Source of the DNA: Bacteroidota bacterium
GTDB taxonomy: Bacteria; Bacteroidota; Bacteroidia; Chitinophagales; LD1
DNA: 64,000 bases
Assembly: GCA_947476645.1 (NCBI GenBank)
Contig: CANJRM010000003.1
Location: forward strand, 1-64,000
Direction of reading: 5' to 3'
Part shown: piece after piece, positions 42,829 to 52,420 of the stretch
Numbering within the stretch: position 1 is the stretch's first letter
How the letters are laid out: each line of letters begins with the position of its first letter
Translations under genes and position numbers: made by a program
The notes under the pieces: model-generated
Told to the model about the DNA's origin: nothing
What the model saw: the letters and a program-made list of their open reading frames with translations, nothing else
The model's database searches: none

Positions 42829-45800
42829 CTACCGCACTATCACCATCTTCCCAAAACCCTTCTTGAAGTATTTATCGAAACTTTGGCTCATGTGGTCCAT
42901 TTCTTTATCGTCCATGCGAATGGAAACGGTGTAGAAATATACCCCGTTGGCAAGCTGGTCGCCATACTGGTCTCGACCGTCCCAGGAGTATTCGGTAATG
43001 TTAGTGCCTATGTGCAGTTGCCCGAGCTCTTCTTTAAAAATTTCCTTTACCACAATGCCGCGGATGGTCATTATCTGAATTTTCATAAAGTCGGGAACCT
43101 CGGTGCCTGTGAGTGTAAACACAAATTTGGTGGATGTGGTAAACGGATTAGGATAGTTGAGGATGTTCGTAATCATCGGTTTGTTGATGATTTCGAAATC
43201 AATTTTGTAGTCGTAGAACACGTTGCCTTCGTAGCGGTTAACCGTGGTGCTACTGTTGTTTCCGCTGCGGTCGCGGTCTTTTACCATCAGTTCATAAACA
43301 CCGTCACTCAGAGCAGAAATAAAACCGGGCTTGAGTTCAATTTGCGCTTTGTTGCCGTGGTTGAGGTGGGTAGAATCTGCCGGATAGAATTTCATAATCA
43401 CATCATCGAAACTCATTCTGCGCGGGGTGGTTTCATTCGGATATTTTAGATACACGTTCACCAGCAATGTATCGTTCAAAGCGAGAAATTTGTTTTCGTC
43501 CTTCAGTATAATGAGAATGTTTGGTTTGGCAGAAACAATATCGCCATTGAGAATATGCTGGTTATCGAAGGTAACATCGAGCAGCGGATTTATTTTATCG
43601 GAAACGCTGGTGAAGTTAATCTCGGCAATGTTGTTGAAATGGTATTGTTCAATCTGGTCGTTATCGGGGTTGGCTTCAATAATCAGTTTGTCGAGCCCGT
43701 TGAAATTAGCTCCGCTTACGGGTTTATCAAAAACCAGAATCATAGTATCTAATCCGCCAAGTGTATCTTGCCTGATAGAGAAATTCTGATTATTGAACTG
43801 CGCATCGCGCAAAACATATTTGGTAAGCATGCTGTCCATACGCACATCGGTTACATTTTCCAAAGCAATTTCCACATGAAGGTTCTGCCCGAGGTTTACG
43901 GGACTGTTTATAGCAAAATGTGCAGCAGGATTAATGGCGGCTTCAGGTGGCTTTTTGTAGAGCACTCGCCAGTAAGTTAACTGTGCAGGTGTGCGTAGAG
44001 CATCATCAGTAGTATGCAATCGAAGTTTTAAATAAGGAAACTGCGAAGCGAGAATGGTATCGGCACCGAAGAAATAAAGGTTGGAATCGGCAGTGGTTCG
44101 CAGAATGGTATCGAAGCCGCTGGTGTTTATGCCAATAATATCAAGCGAGTCTTTATCTGTTGCCTGATTTTGGAACGAGGTGCGTTTCCAATGCACACTT
44201 CCCCAACTTACCGCAGGACCAATTTTAGGCGTGCTGAAGAAACCGGTGTTCCAGTTGCCTACGAAGTTGATGGAAGTATCAAGCGGTGTTGAGTATCCGT
44301 TTTTATAAGCTGTAAGACTCGGATATGCCAGATTACCTTTTTGTGTAAAGAAAACAAGCGGACCGTTCAATGAAGTATCGGCAAAATTTTGTGCCTGCAC
44401 AAAACCGAGCGATTGCAACGAAGTAACAAGCGTAGCATCCCAACTGGTGTAAGGAACCTGATTAACCGAATAAATAAGCACGTAGAAATTATTGGGAATA
44501 GCATCTATGAAACGCTTAATGGTGGTTGACCACGGCTCGTTGAAATGCCCGGGGTTTGTTCCCTTAGTTAAGAAATCGAAACCCGCCTGACGGTAATACT
44601 GACCCGAACAATGAATGTTGTAGAAGTTATCGCCAAAATTATCGCCATTGTTATTGTAGCTGTAAAGCGGTACTCCCGTTACGTTATCAATTACCGCAAA
44701 AGTTAAACCTGCTGTGTAACCAATGCTTCCGCAATTTCCCATGCGCCAACGGTATTCGTTGTAGTTGTTGTAATCCCAACCCAGGCTTTCAAAATTCGGA
44801 TTGTTCGCAAAGCCATTTCCGGTTTTTACATGAATGTTGTTTACGCTTGGCGGATATTTGAACACACGATCGGTATCTAATTTTAGATTGGTGTAATCAT
44901 CTTTCTTCCACTGAAAATAATGCGATTGATTCCAACCGGGAAACTCATCTTTCAAATAAATGAACGAACTGTAATGCCATGCCGCACCGGCAGAATCTTT
45001 CTGCACGCGCCAGTAATAAACGGTGCTGTCTTTAAGTGTAATCGTTGTTGGAAAATGAACTACTCCCCCACCCTGAAACACGCTTCCTGTTTGAAGCGGT
45101 GCGGCAAAGAGTTCAGAAGTATCCATTTCAAATTTATAGTTGCGGGCTATAGCAAACGGATTAACCGTTGATGCTTTCAGTATTACTCCTTGCTTAGGCA
45201 CAATCGCAAATTCATAAGGGTAAATAGGAATGATATCATCGTTTTGAATGTAGATAGAAACAGGTGCAAGCAAACCGTTGTTGCCTTCTGCCATTTCATC
45301 AATCTTAAAATCGGCTTCTACATAAGGTTCAAAAAGATTTTGCCCGTAACCCAGCGTTGAAATATTTACAGGAAGTTTAAACGCAACCGTATCTATGTAA
45401 TAAGGTGCCTTTACCATGATGCGATAGTTATATGAAACGGGGCTTCCGTTGCCATCAAACAAAGTGCGTTTCAAGGTAACGGCAATAGAATCTTTAATCG
45501 CCTTGCCAAGATTGGTAATAATCAGATTCACCTCAAATGAATCGGTGCCGGGTTGAATAGTGCCTGGAGTAAAGAAAACCGATGAGCCGTCAATAGCGTA
45601 ATCGGGTTTAGGATATTGATTCACTTTCAAACCCGGGTCGCCATGCAAAGTCATTTCATACGCCACCATCATATCGTTATCGCTGTTGTAATTAATAGAG
45701 TTGGTATACAAATACGTGAGCGCGTTTTGGACTGCTTTACCAAGCGGCATAGTGTAAGATGAATCGCAAACTTTTTGATAAACCTGTGCTGAGAAATTAT

Positions 45801-47943
45801 ACAAGCCACTGGAAGTGGAAAGACTGGAAGTAGCCATAAATGCAATAGCCCCTTTCTCGCTTCCTAAAACGAAACGCTCACTATAACCTTGCCCTGCATC
45901 ATGAATAAAACCTGAGAAACATCCGTTGGAAAGTATCACAGGATATTTACCCTGATTAGTATAATTCTCGGGCTCATCAATACTGAAATCAAACGCGCCT
46001 GTAGCCGAGTGACCAAAGAATGTAATCCACGAAACGCCTTCATTTATTTTGTTGCGAATGATTTGCGATTGCGACAAATCAATCGGGTCGGTTGAGTTTT
46101 TAGAGAAGGCAGTAATATGCGCACCCCATTGCGTATCTACAGCAATAGTTGCGTAGTTCAGTAAGTAATTTCTGAAATTAGTTTGTTCAACGTTCGATGT
46201 TCCTCCGCTGAAATGCAGAATTTGTTTCTGCCATATTTTAGGAGCAATGGCTTGTGCAAAATCATAACTGTTTTGTTCAGCTTCGTATTCTCTAATCTTA
46301 TCGAGGTAGTTTTTTACATCGGTTGCATTTTGTGCAGCTAGCCTTCCAATAGCCAGTTTAGGAAAATCACTTTGACGCGCAGCTGCCAACATATTATCGG
46401 AACCGGGGAAACCGAAAGTAGGAACTAAACATTGGTTACGTGCAGCTGCGTTAGTGCGAACAAATTTTGATTCGCGCCCTTTGCCTATAATGAAAGTATA
46501 CTTTGGTTTAAGCACCCAAGTGCTCGTAGCATAGTTTATAAAATTACGAATCGCCAATGGCGATTTGCGAATACCGTAACCAAACTGGTCGTAGAGCAAA
46601 TCAATATCTACGATTCGCGGTTGCTGATACTTCGCTTCGCGATATGCACGGTAATCTTCCACGTAATTGTGACCCGTGCCATCGTTCAATAAAGAACTGC
46701 TCGTGATAATTACATACTCACTTTGATTAGTGGTGTTTGAATAGTCAACAAACGTTACGGGCGTAATTTGTGTAACGGTGTTGTATGCCGAGGCATCTCC
46801 CGAGCGCAAATACATTTCGCGGTCAACTGTTGATTGAAGCAAATGAAACTTCATAGGCGCACTGCCCGCAGGTTGCGCAGATTTATAAACGTAACCATTG
46901 GTTAAATCGTAAAGAACAGGTTGAGTGCCGTTATCGTTGTAGTTGTTTACTTCTACATAGCTTGAAGCGCCTGCTGCGGCTGAAAAAGAAAAAGTGTTTC
47001 CTGCATCGGCATCAAAATCGCGCGGGTAATCAATTTCGAGATAGCCCACAATATTTTGTTTCTGACTAACCGAAGCATCGGTAGCTACGTAAGTGGCAGT
47101 ATTGTTTCCGTTGTTGAGCTGCGAAACAGGAATGCTGACGCTCAGTTTATTCAACTGAAAACCATTGTGAAACTGGTTCGACACAATCGGATTTCCGTTC
47201 CACGAAATATTTACGTTGTGATTTTCGAAGTTTGAATTGTTGGCGTAGTTTGTTTTGAAAACTGCCGTGGGTCCGCTGGTGTATACATGCGGAGTAGCTA
47301 CAGCAAAATCCTGATTGTTGTGATTGAAATAAGCAGAGAACGCATAGCCCTCTCCTGTTTCATAGAGAGATTTGTAAACCTCTTCACTAATTCCGCCCGA
47401 TGTTACCGTGTAATATTTGCCATCGTAATAACTGCCCGTTGGGTAATTGACAATTTGCTTTTTGATGAAGTAGTTCTCTTTTGACGGCAGTGGCAGCAAC
47501 AAACTATTCGGCACATCAGTGAAGCGCGGATTGTTTCCACCGGGATTGATAGACAGAAAATAAATCGAAGTATCGGTAAACAAGCTTGTGTTCTGATTAA
47601 TTTGGTCATCGGCTGTGCGATAGAGCAAACTGTCTATGTAACCTTTGTTTCTTTCGCCATAAAATTCAATGTAGTCAGTACTACTAAGCGGACTTACTCC
47701 TGATGAAACATAAATAGGAATAGTTTGTCCGTTGTGATGAATCACAAAACTTGAACCTGTAACAGAACCAAGGTTTGGAATTACAGAAGAAAGATACGAA
47801 CCATTGAGGCGGTAAAGCCCGTCTTGCGTAACTTTTATTTTGTAGTAAACATGAGCCGTGTTTATCCATTCATTACCAAACGGCTGCGCCCGAAGCGCAA
47901 AACCAAAAACAGTAAAAGAAAAGAAGAGTAGAAGTTTCTTCAT
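42829..47943 (-). CDS. Type IX secretion system sortase, PorU (PorU2-like) C25 peptidase
   Basis: A 1704-residue secreted protein with the gingipain-type C25 cysteine peptidase. After the signal peptide comes a long N-terminal beta region (NEWINTAHVYYKIKVTQDG), then the peptidase with catalytic His645 in FFGHSATGAF and Cys675 in LSNGCFSGF. The C-terminal third contains beta-rich Ig-like domains, ending with an FlgD-like NYPNPFTTSTKFVF block and FGKMVIVR. PorU cuts the sorting domain from T9SS cargo at the cell surface and joins the cargo to lipopolysaccharide. At about 1700 residues it is longer than P. gingivalis PorU and corresponds to the long form annotated PorU2. It follows the PorV/PorQ-like gene by three bases. 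Confidence 0.88.
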   Translation of the reverse strand: MKKLLLFFSFTVFGFALRAQPFGNEWINTAHVYYKIKVTQDGLYRLNGSYLSSVIPNLGSVTGSSFVIHHNGQTIPIYVSSGVSPLSSTDYIEFYGERNKGYIDSLLYRTADDQINQNTSLFTDTSIYFLSINPGGNNPRFTDVPNSLLLPLPSKENYFIKKQIVNYPTGSYYDGKYYTVTSGGISEEVYKSLYETGEGYAFSAYFNHNNQDFAVATPHVYTSGPTAVFKTNYANNSNFENHNVNISWNGNPIVSNQFHNGFQLNKLSVSIPVSQLNNGNNTATYVATDASVSQKQNIVGYLEIDYPRDFDADAGNTFSFSAAAGASSYVEVNNYNDNGTQPVLYDLTNGYVYKSAQPAGSAPMKFHLLQSTVDREMYLRSGDASAYNTVTQITPVTFVDYSNTTNQSEYVIITSSSLLNDGTGHNYVEDYRAYREAKYQQPRIVDIDLLYDQFGYGIRKSPLAIRNFINYATSTWVLKPKYTFIIGKGRESKFVRTNAAARNQCLVPTFGFPGSDNMLAAARQSDFPKLAIGRLAAQNATDVKNYLDKIREYEAEQNSYDFAQAIAPKIWQKQILHFSGGTSNVEQTNFRNYLLNYATIAVDTQWGAHITAFSKNSTDPIDLSQSQIIRNKINEGVSWITFFGHSATGAFDFSIDEPENYTNQGKYPVILSNGCFSGFIHDAGQGYSERFVLGSEKGAIAFMATSSLSTSSGLYNFSAQVYQKVCDSSYTMPLGKAVQNALTYLYTNSINYNSDNDMMVAYEMTLHGDPGLKVNQYPKPDYAIDGSSVFFTPGTIQPGTDSFEVNLIITNLGKAIKDSIAVTLKRTLFDGNGSPVSYNYRIMVKAPYYIDTVAFKLPVNISTLGYGQNLFEPYVEADFKIDEMAEGNNGLLAPVSIYIQNDDIIPIYPYEFAIVPKQGVILKASTVNPFAIARNYKFEMDTSELFAAPLQTGSVFQGGGVVHFPTTITLKDSTVYYWRVQKDSAGAAWHYSSFIYLKDEFPGWNQSHYFQWKKDDYTNLKLDTDRVFKYPPSVNNIHVKTGNGFANNPNFESLGWDYNNYNEYRWRMGNCGSIGYTAGLTFAVIDNVTGVPLYSYNNNGDNFGDNFYNIHCSGQYYRQAGFDFLTKGTNPGHFNEPWSTTIKRFIDAIPNNFYVLIYSVNQVPYTSWDATLVTSLQSLGFVQAQNFADTSLNGPLVFFTQKGNLAYPSLTAYKNGYSTPLDTSINFVGNWNTGFFSTPKIGPAVSWGSVHWKRTSFQNQATDKDSLDIIGINTSGFDTILRTTADSNLYFFGADTILASQFPYLKLRLHTTDDALRTPAQLTYWRVLYKKPPEAAINPAAHFAINSPVNLGQNLHVEIALENVTDVRMDSMLTKYVLRDAQFNNQNFSIRQDTLGGLDTMILVFDKPVSGANFNGLDKLIIEANPDNDQIEQYHFNNIAEINFTSVSDKINPLLDVTFDNQHILNGDIVSAKPNILIILKDENKFLALNDTLLVNVYLKYPNETTPRRMSFDDVIMKFYPADSTHLNHGNKAQIELKPGFISALSDGVYELMVKDRDRSGNNSSTTVNRYEGNVFYDYKIDFEIINKPMITNILNYPNPFTTSTKFVFTLTGTEVPDFMKIQIMTIRGIVVKEIFKEELGQLHIGTNITEYSWDGRDQYGDQLANGVYFYTVSIRMDDKEMDHMSQSFDKYFKKGFGKMVIVR

Positions 47944-47946
47944 GCA

Positions 47947-49056
47947 CTAATCCTTTATCTTTTTGTTGATGTCGAGGCGAAGGGAGATAACGTGCGAATA
48001 CAAACCGGCACCGCCATCTTTATCTTTAATGGTAGTAAGGTTCGTTAAGGCATAATCCAACGAAATGATTTTGATATGCACGCCTGCTCCAATATTTGGC
48101 GAAACCGTAAAACGTTTTTTGCCTACTTCATCGGTGGCGCGTTGAAGGTTGCCAACTCCCGTGCGAATGCATACATCAATATTTTTTGCAGGAACATATT
48201 TAAGTTCTAAGCCCACGGTCATGTCCACGCTTATCGGTTTGCCCGCTATCAAAACATTTCGTTTGCCATCGGTAGTCAATCCAAAATTGATTTCAGGGGT
48301 AATGAAAAACTTGTCTTTGATATTGCCTTCGTAAGCAGCACCAATCAAAAACATAGGCGTAGTAATTTCCAAACTGTTTTTAGGAAGTTCATTGTTGGTT
48401 TGCAACAACACTTGCTTTTCAGCATCGGTGAAAGTGATGTTCCATGAGCAGAAAGTAGAAGTGATATCGCGTGCCATAAAACCAATGCGCCAGTTTTTGA
48501 TGCGATACTGCAATCCTAAATCAATTCCGAAACCAAAAGCCTTGGCAAACTTTCCGATCTGACGATAGAGAACTTTTGCTGTTCCGCCAATGCTCAAACC
48601 TTTTACCGGGAGTTGTTGTGCGTAATGCAATTGAAAAGCATAATCAGCCGCGCTGAACGAAGTGATTTTTGTATAGTCAACACTTCCATCGGGTTGAACA
48701 AGGAATAAAGTGTTTGGAATATCATCAATACCGAAACGCGTAAACGAAAAACCAATCACGCGTTTGTGGTCCTGGAAAGGAACAGCGAATGCCACATAAT
48801 CGTATTTGGCAATGCCTGCAAAATATTCCGAGTGCATAATACCAGCCTGAAACGTGTTGGAGATTTGCACCAAGCCTGCCGGATTATAGTAACTGGAGTA
48901 AACATCGGAGGTAGTGGCTACCTGAGCATTTGCCATAGCCAAACCGCGCCCGCCAACACCTATCTGCAAAAACTCGTTGCTGTATTTACGAACGGTTTGC
49001 CCAAACAAACAATTAGCTGTAACAATAATGAAAGCGAGGATGGTGGTTCTCTTCAT
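47947..49056 (-). CDS. PorV/PorQ family outer-membrane protein
   Basis: The 369-residue beta-barrel protein (signal peptide cut near residue 19) starts NEFLQIGVGGRGLAMANAQVA, followed by YYNPAGLVQISN, both shared by the PorV/PorQ (LptO/UPF0164) family. In P. gingivalis PorV carries T9SS cargo to PorU, and here the gene sits directly upstream of a porU-type gene with only three bases between them. I do not decide between PorV and PorQ: the family signatures overlap, though the neighbour points to PorV. The start overlaps the stop of the upstream gene by four bases (ATGA). Confidence 0.85.
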   Translation of the reverse strand: MKRTTILAFIIVTANCLFGQTVRKYSNEFLQIGVGGRGLAMANAQVATTSDVYSSYYNPAGLVQISNTFQAGIMHSEYFAGIAKYDYVAFAVPFQDHKRVIGFSFTRFGIDDIPNTLFLVQPDGSVDYTKITSFSAADYAFQLHYAQQLPVKGLSIGGTAKVLYRQIGKFAKAFGFGIDLGLQYRIKNWRIGFMARDITSTFCSWNITFTDAEKQVLLQTNNELPKNSLEITTPMFLIGAAYEGNIKDKFFITPEINFGLTTDGKRNVLIAGKPISVDMTVGLELKYVPAKNIDVCIRTGVGNLQRATDEVGKKRFTVSPNIGAGVHIKIISLDYALTNLTTIKDKDGGAGLYSHVISLRLDINKKIKD

Positions 49057-49715
49057 AATTTATTATTCAAAATTTCCTGCCAGCTATAACGCAAACGGGA
49101 ATCTATATTGTGCAAAGCAAGGACAAATTTCCTTTTTTCTTCTTCGGTGAATTCTGTTTTTGTGGCTGAAGCATAAATGCGGCTCAGACCGGTTACAATA
49201 TTTTCCAATTCGTTAAACAAGAACAAAAATCGCTTCTGCCTGAAAAACTGAAATTTAGAGAAAAAACTTTGTCCCGCAACCTCCAATGAATGAAGTGCGA
49301 AGTATTGCTCAATAATTTTCTCATCAACTGCGTTGATGCAGTCATAATATTTCAAACAAACTTCTTCGTTCTGCAAAACGATTTGGCGATCAATCATCAA
49401 TTCAACAGCCAGATGCGCAATAACAGACAAACGAAGTTTTTCCCGGTTCAGATTTTCTTTCAAAAAACAATCTACTGCCGCTGATACCTGTTCTGCAAAC
49501 AAAGGCGATGCATGAAACCATTTATCACCGGCATAATGTTGAACGATGCCTCTGTGAATCTGTTGCAGGTTTTCATTTTGTGGCCAAGAGGAATGCTTTA
49601 ATTGCGAATTGTAAATGCGGGTGAAGCCGGTGGCAAAATCGGGAATGGAGAGTGCTGCTACAAAGAGCGGGTTTTCATTGGGTAATTCAGCGTAAAAATG
49701 AGAGAGAAAGTGCAT
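49053..49715 (-). CDS. Conserved protein resembling DUF479 / ACP phosphodiesterase
   Basis: The 220-residue protein starts MHFLSHFYAELPNENPLF, much like the MNFLAHLY start of DUF479 (AcpH) proteins, and contains HRGIVQHYAGDKWFHAS and AHLAVELMIDRQIV, histidine/aspartate clusters that could bind metal. Known members are metal-dependent phosphodiesterases that remove the phosphopantetheine arm from acyl carrier protein, but the motifs are only partly matched. The four-base overlap with the PorV/PorQ gene puts it first in the T9SS operon, for reasons not apparent from sequence. Confidence 0.6.
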   Translation of the reverse strand: MHFLSHFYAELPNENPLFVAALSIPDFATGFTRIYNSQLKHSSWPQNENLQQIHRGIVQHYAGDKWFHASPLFAEQVSAAVDCFLKENLNREKLRLSVIAHLAVELMIDRQIVLQNEEVCLKYYDCINAVDEKIIEQYFALHSLEVAGQSFFSKFQFFRQKRFLFLFNELENIVTGLSRIYASATKTEFTEEEKRKFVLALHNIDSRLRYSWQEILNNKL

Positions 49716-49841
49716 GAAATATTTTCGGTTTCTATAAGCGAGAATACAAAATGTGGGAATGTTTAGCGGTAAAATAAAAGGAAAAGGTTGTGAAAATATT
49801 CCTTCGTACCTTACAAAACTTACTTCTCGGTTCGGCTTTTT

Positions 49842-49849
49842 TATTTTCG
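49842..49849 (+). promoter_or_regulatory. -7-like box TATTTTCG very near the asnB start
   Basis: The box matches TAnnTTCG but ends only six bases before the ATG at 49856, so a transcript from it would have almost no leader. An upstream promoter is the alternative. Confidence 0.4.
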
Positions 49850-49855
49850 CTCCAC

Positions 49856-51682
49856 ATGTGCGGCATTGCAGGATTTATTGACCTCCAACTTTCTACCGAT
49901 TCAAAACGCGATTTGAATTTTAAAATGCTGAACAAAATTCTGCATCGCGGTCCCGAAGCATCGAATGTTTTTGTGGAAGATGTTGTTTCACTTGGTCACA
50001 ACCGCTTAAAAATCATTGACCTTTCTGACGAAGCCAATCAGCCTTTTGAATACGCTGATGTGGTGATTGCTTTCAATGGCGAGGTTTACAATTACATTGA
50101 AGTAAGAGCCGAATTGGAAAAGAACGGTTTTCGCTTTCGCACCGCGGGTGATACCGAAGTTATTTGCGCGGCTTATAAATTGTGGGGGGAAGATTGTGTG
50201 AATCAGTTTATGGGTATGTGGGCTTTTGCTTTGTGGGATAAAACAAAAAAGAAACTCTTTTGTTCGCGCGACCGATTTGGTATAAAACCGTTTTACTACA
50301 TAGTTGAAGGACAGAATTTCTATTTCGCTTCGGAGTATAAAGCGCTTAAAGAACTTCCGATTTTTAAAAACGATTTGAACGTTGAGCAGTTGAACCGTGG
50401 CTTACAACTGGGCTGGAGCCATTACCGCAACGAAACTTTCTACACGCAATTACAATCGCTTTTGCCTGCGCATAATATTGTTTGGCAAAATGGACAAACC
50501 AATATTTCGCGTTACTGGGATATTGATTTTTCGAAAAGCAAATCGGGTTTAAGCTGGAAGGAGAAGAAAGAGAAATTCTATTCTCTGTTTACCGATTCGG
50601 TGCGCATGCACTCGCGCAGCGATGTCCAGAATGGAACCTGCCTAAGTGGTGGATTGGATTCGAGTTCTATTTCTTCCGTTTACTCTACTCTCATGCCCGA
50701 CACGCCCATTAAATCGTTTTCGGTTTTTTATGAAGATGATGTGGATGAGCGCCCTTTTGTGTATGAGGTGGTGAAGAAGTATAAGAACATTGAGCCGTAT
50801 TATTTTTCGCCATCGAATACAGAGATAGCCGACAGCTTTCACAAGATTGCTTACCATGCAGATGTGCCCGTGCTGGGCTCTTCGTATATCTCGCAATATT
50901 TTTTGATGCAGTTAGCCAAGAGCAAAGGCGTGACCGTTGCCATTGACGGACAAGGCAGCGATGAATATTTAGGCGGCTATCTGCATTCGTTTTACCGCGT
51001 AATTGGCGAAATGATTTCGAAAGGAAAAGTTTTTGATGCTATGGCTTTGCTCAATCAACTAAGCGCGCGCGAAAATTTCAGCAGTCAGAAGAAAAGAAGT
51101 TATGCATTGAAAAGTTTAGCGGCTGCTTTCAGCAATGAGAACCGACTTTACAATTTTGAGCTCTCTGCTTTGAATAAATATTTGAAGGAGGATAGCGAGG
51201 ATATGTTTTATGAAAACAAAACCGGCAACCGCTTCGAAAATTTTCTCTACCATATTTTAATGAACACCACGTTGCCAACACTGCTGCATTTTGAAGACCG
51301 CAACTCGATGGCGTTTTCATTAGAAAGTCGTGTGCCGTTTCTCGACCACCGCTTAGTGGAATTTGCGTTTACGCTTAACCGCGAAGACAAAATAAACGAC
51401 AAGGCAGAAACAAAATCTATTCTACGCGAAGCCATGAAACCTGTGTTGCCGCAGGCGGTGTATGAGCGCAAAGACAAAAAAGGATTTGTGACCCCCGGTG
51501 AAGTAAAATGGCTCAACGGTCCGCTCAAGTTTTTGCTCGATATTGATTACTCGCTTTTTTACTGGACGAAAAAAGAAAAGCTGAAAGCTGTAGTAGACGC
51601 TTACAAAAACGGTGACACAAGTAAAGCCGCGTTTGTATGGCGCATAGCAGCTACTAATTACTGGCTAAAGAATTTCAAATAA
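49856..51682 (+). CDS. asnB: Glutamine-hydrolysing asparagine synthetase
   Basis: The ATG at 49856 gives MCGIAGFIDLQL so that Cys2 becomes the N-terminal nucleophile of the glutaminase domain; the frame open 22 codons upstream would bury it. The 608-residue protein has the Ntn glutaminase domain (HNRLKIIDLS, NGEVYNYIEVR, GDTEVICAAY) and a synthetase domain with the PP-loop CLSGGLDSSSIS. The conserved VPFLDHRLVEFAF and KDKKGFVTPGEVKW complete it. It makes asparagine from aspartate, ATP and glutamine, or acts as an amidating enzyme of surface sugars, as many Bacteroidota copies do. The DUF421 gene follows after nine bases. Confidence 0.93.
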   Translation: MCGIAGFIDLQLSTDSKRDLNFKMLNKILHRGPEASNVFVEDVVSLGHNRLKIIDLSDEANQPFEYADVVIAFNGEVYNYIEVRAELEKNGFRFRTAGDTEVICAAYKLWGEDCVNQFMGMWAFALWDKTKKKLFCSRDRFGIKPFYYIVEGQNFYFASEYKALKELPIFKNDLNVEQLNRGLQLGWSHYRNETFYTQLQSLLPAHNIVWQNGQTNISRYWDIDFSKSKSGLSWKEKKEKFYSLFTDSVRMHSRSDVQNGTCLSGGLDSSSISSVYSTLMPDTPIKSFSVFYEDDVDERPFVYEVVKKYKNIEPYYFSPSNTEIADSFHKIAYHADVPVLGSSYISQYFLMQLAKSKGVTVAIDGQGSDEYLGGYLHSFYRVIGEMISKGKVFDAMALLNQLSARENFSSQKKRSYALKSLAAAFSNENRLYNFELSALNKYLKEDSEDMFYENKTGNRFENFLYHILMNTTLPTLLHFEDRNSMAFSLESRVPFLDHRLVEFAFTLNREDKINDKAETKSILREAMKPVLPQAVYERKDKKGFVTPGEVKWLNGPLKFLLDIDYSLFYWTKKEKLKAVVDAYKNGDTSKAAFVWRIAATNYWLKNFK

Positions 51683-51691
51683 CTTTACCTT

Positions 51692-52213
51692 ATGAACTTC
51701 GACCCTACGCAAATTTTTTTCATATCGATTAAGAGCATTATCATTTATGTGTTTATTGTTTTTGCCATTCGCCTGTTTGGTAAAAAGGAGCTAGCGCAGT
51801 TGAGTGTGGTTGATTTGGTTTTTATTTTGCTCATCAGCAACTCGGTGCAAAATGCTATGGTGGGTCCTGATACTTCGCTGGCGGGCGGCATGGCTGCTGC
51901 TACGGGTTTGTTTGTTATCAATTATATTTTCAAATGGCTACTCAAAAAGTTTCCCGGCTTTAGCCATGTGGTGCAGGGCGAGGCGTTGCTCTTAGTATAT
52001 CAGGGCAAGGTGAATGAGAAAAACTTAAAGTCGAGTATGCTTAGTATGGAAGAACTGAAAGCCGCTGTGCGCGAACACGGGGTGGAGGAAGTTAGTGAAG
52101 TTGATTTGGCAATTCTGGAAGTGGACGGAAACATTAGTGTAATGACAAAAGATTTTCAGCATAAAACGGTGCGCAAAAGAAAAGGACACAGAGGGGTGCA
52201 GCAGCAGATGTGA
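51692..52213 (+). CDS. DUF421 (YetF-like) membrane protein
   Basis: A 173-residue protein with three N-terminal membrane helices (residues 11-90) followed by a soluble DUF421 domain with VQGEALLLVYQGKVNEKNL, MEELKAAVREHGV and AILEVDGNISVM. The family includes B. subtilis YetF, a spore or envelope protein, with unclear function. It ends before a 207-base gap that precedes clpB, so it is probably the last gene of the asnB unit. Confidence 0.9.
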   Translation: MNFDPTQIFFISIKSIIIYVFIVFAIRLFGKKELAQLSVVDLVFILLISNSVQNAMVGPDTSLAGGMAAATGLFVINYIFKWLLKKFPGFSHVVQGEALLLVYQGKVNEKNLKSSMLSMEELKAAVREHGVEEVSEVDLAILEVDGNISVMTKDFQHKTVRKRKGHRGVQQQM

Positions 52214-52377
52214 GAGTTCTGAATAAAGATAGTTACAAACTCCAGTTCCTGCAAAATTTTCAGCCACATCTCCATCCAAACCTCCGTTCTGTCATTGATT
52301 CATCTCATTCCTCTGCCAAATTGTAATCATCTCAATCGTGGACTCACATTTGCCACCTTGCACCCGCTTGCATTTTG
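52214..52377. other. Pyrimidine-rich intergenic segment, possible decayed 21-bp array
   Basis: No gene seen. Reading in a 21-base register, several successive windows have T-T-C or C-A-T at similar columns, for example TTCCTGCAAAATT and TCCTCTGCCAAAT, but the agreement is weak. No CIRCE element is visible upstream of clpB. Confidence 0.3.
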
Positions 52378-52412
52378 CATTGTCTAATGTCTTGTGTCTA
52401 ACGTCTAAAGTC
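52378..52412 (+). repeat. Heptanucleotide repeat tract (NNNNGTC)5 before clpB
   Basis: Units CATTGTC, TAATGTC, TTGTGTC, TAACGTC, TAAAGTC. The tract ends nine bases before the clpB start, so it makes up its 5' leader or promoter region. Confidence 0.87.
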
Positions 52413-52420
52413 TATTAAAT

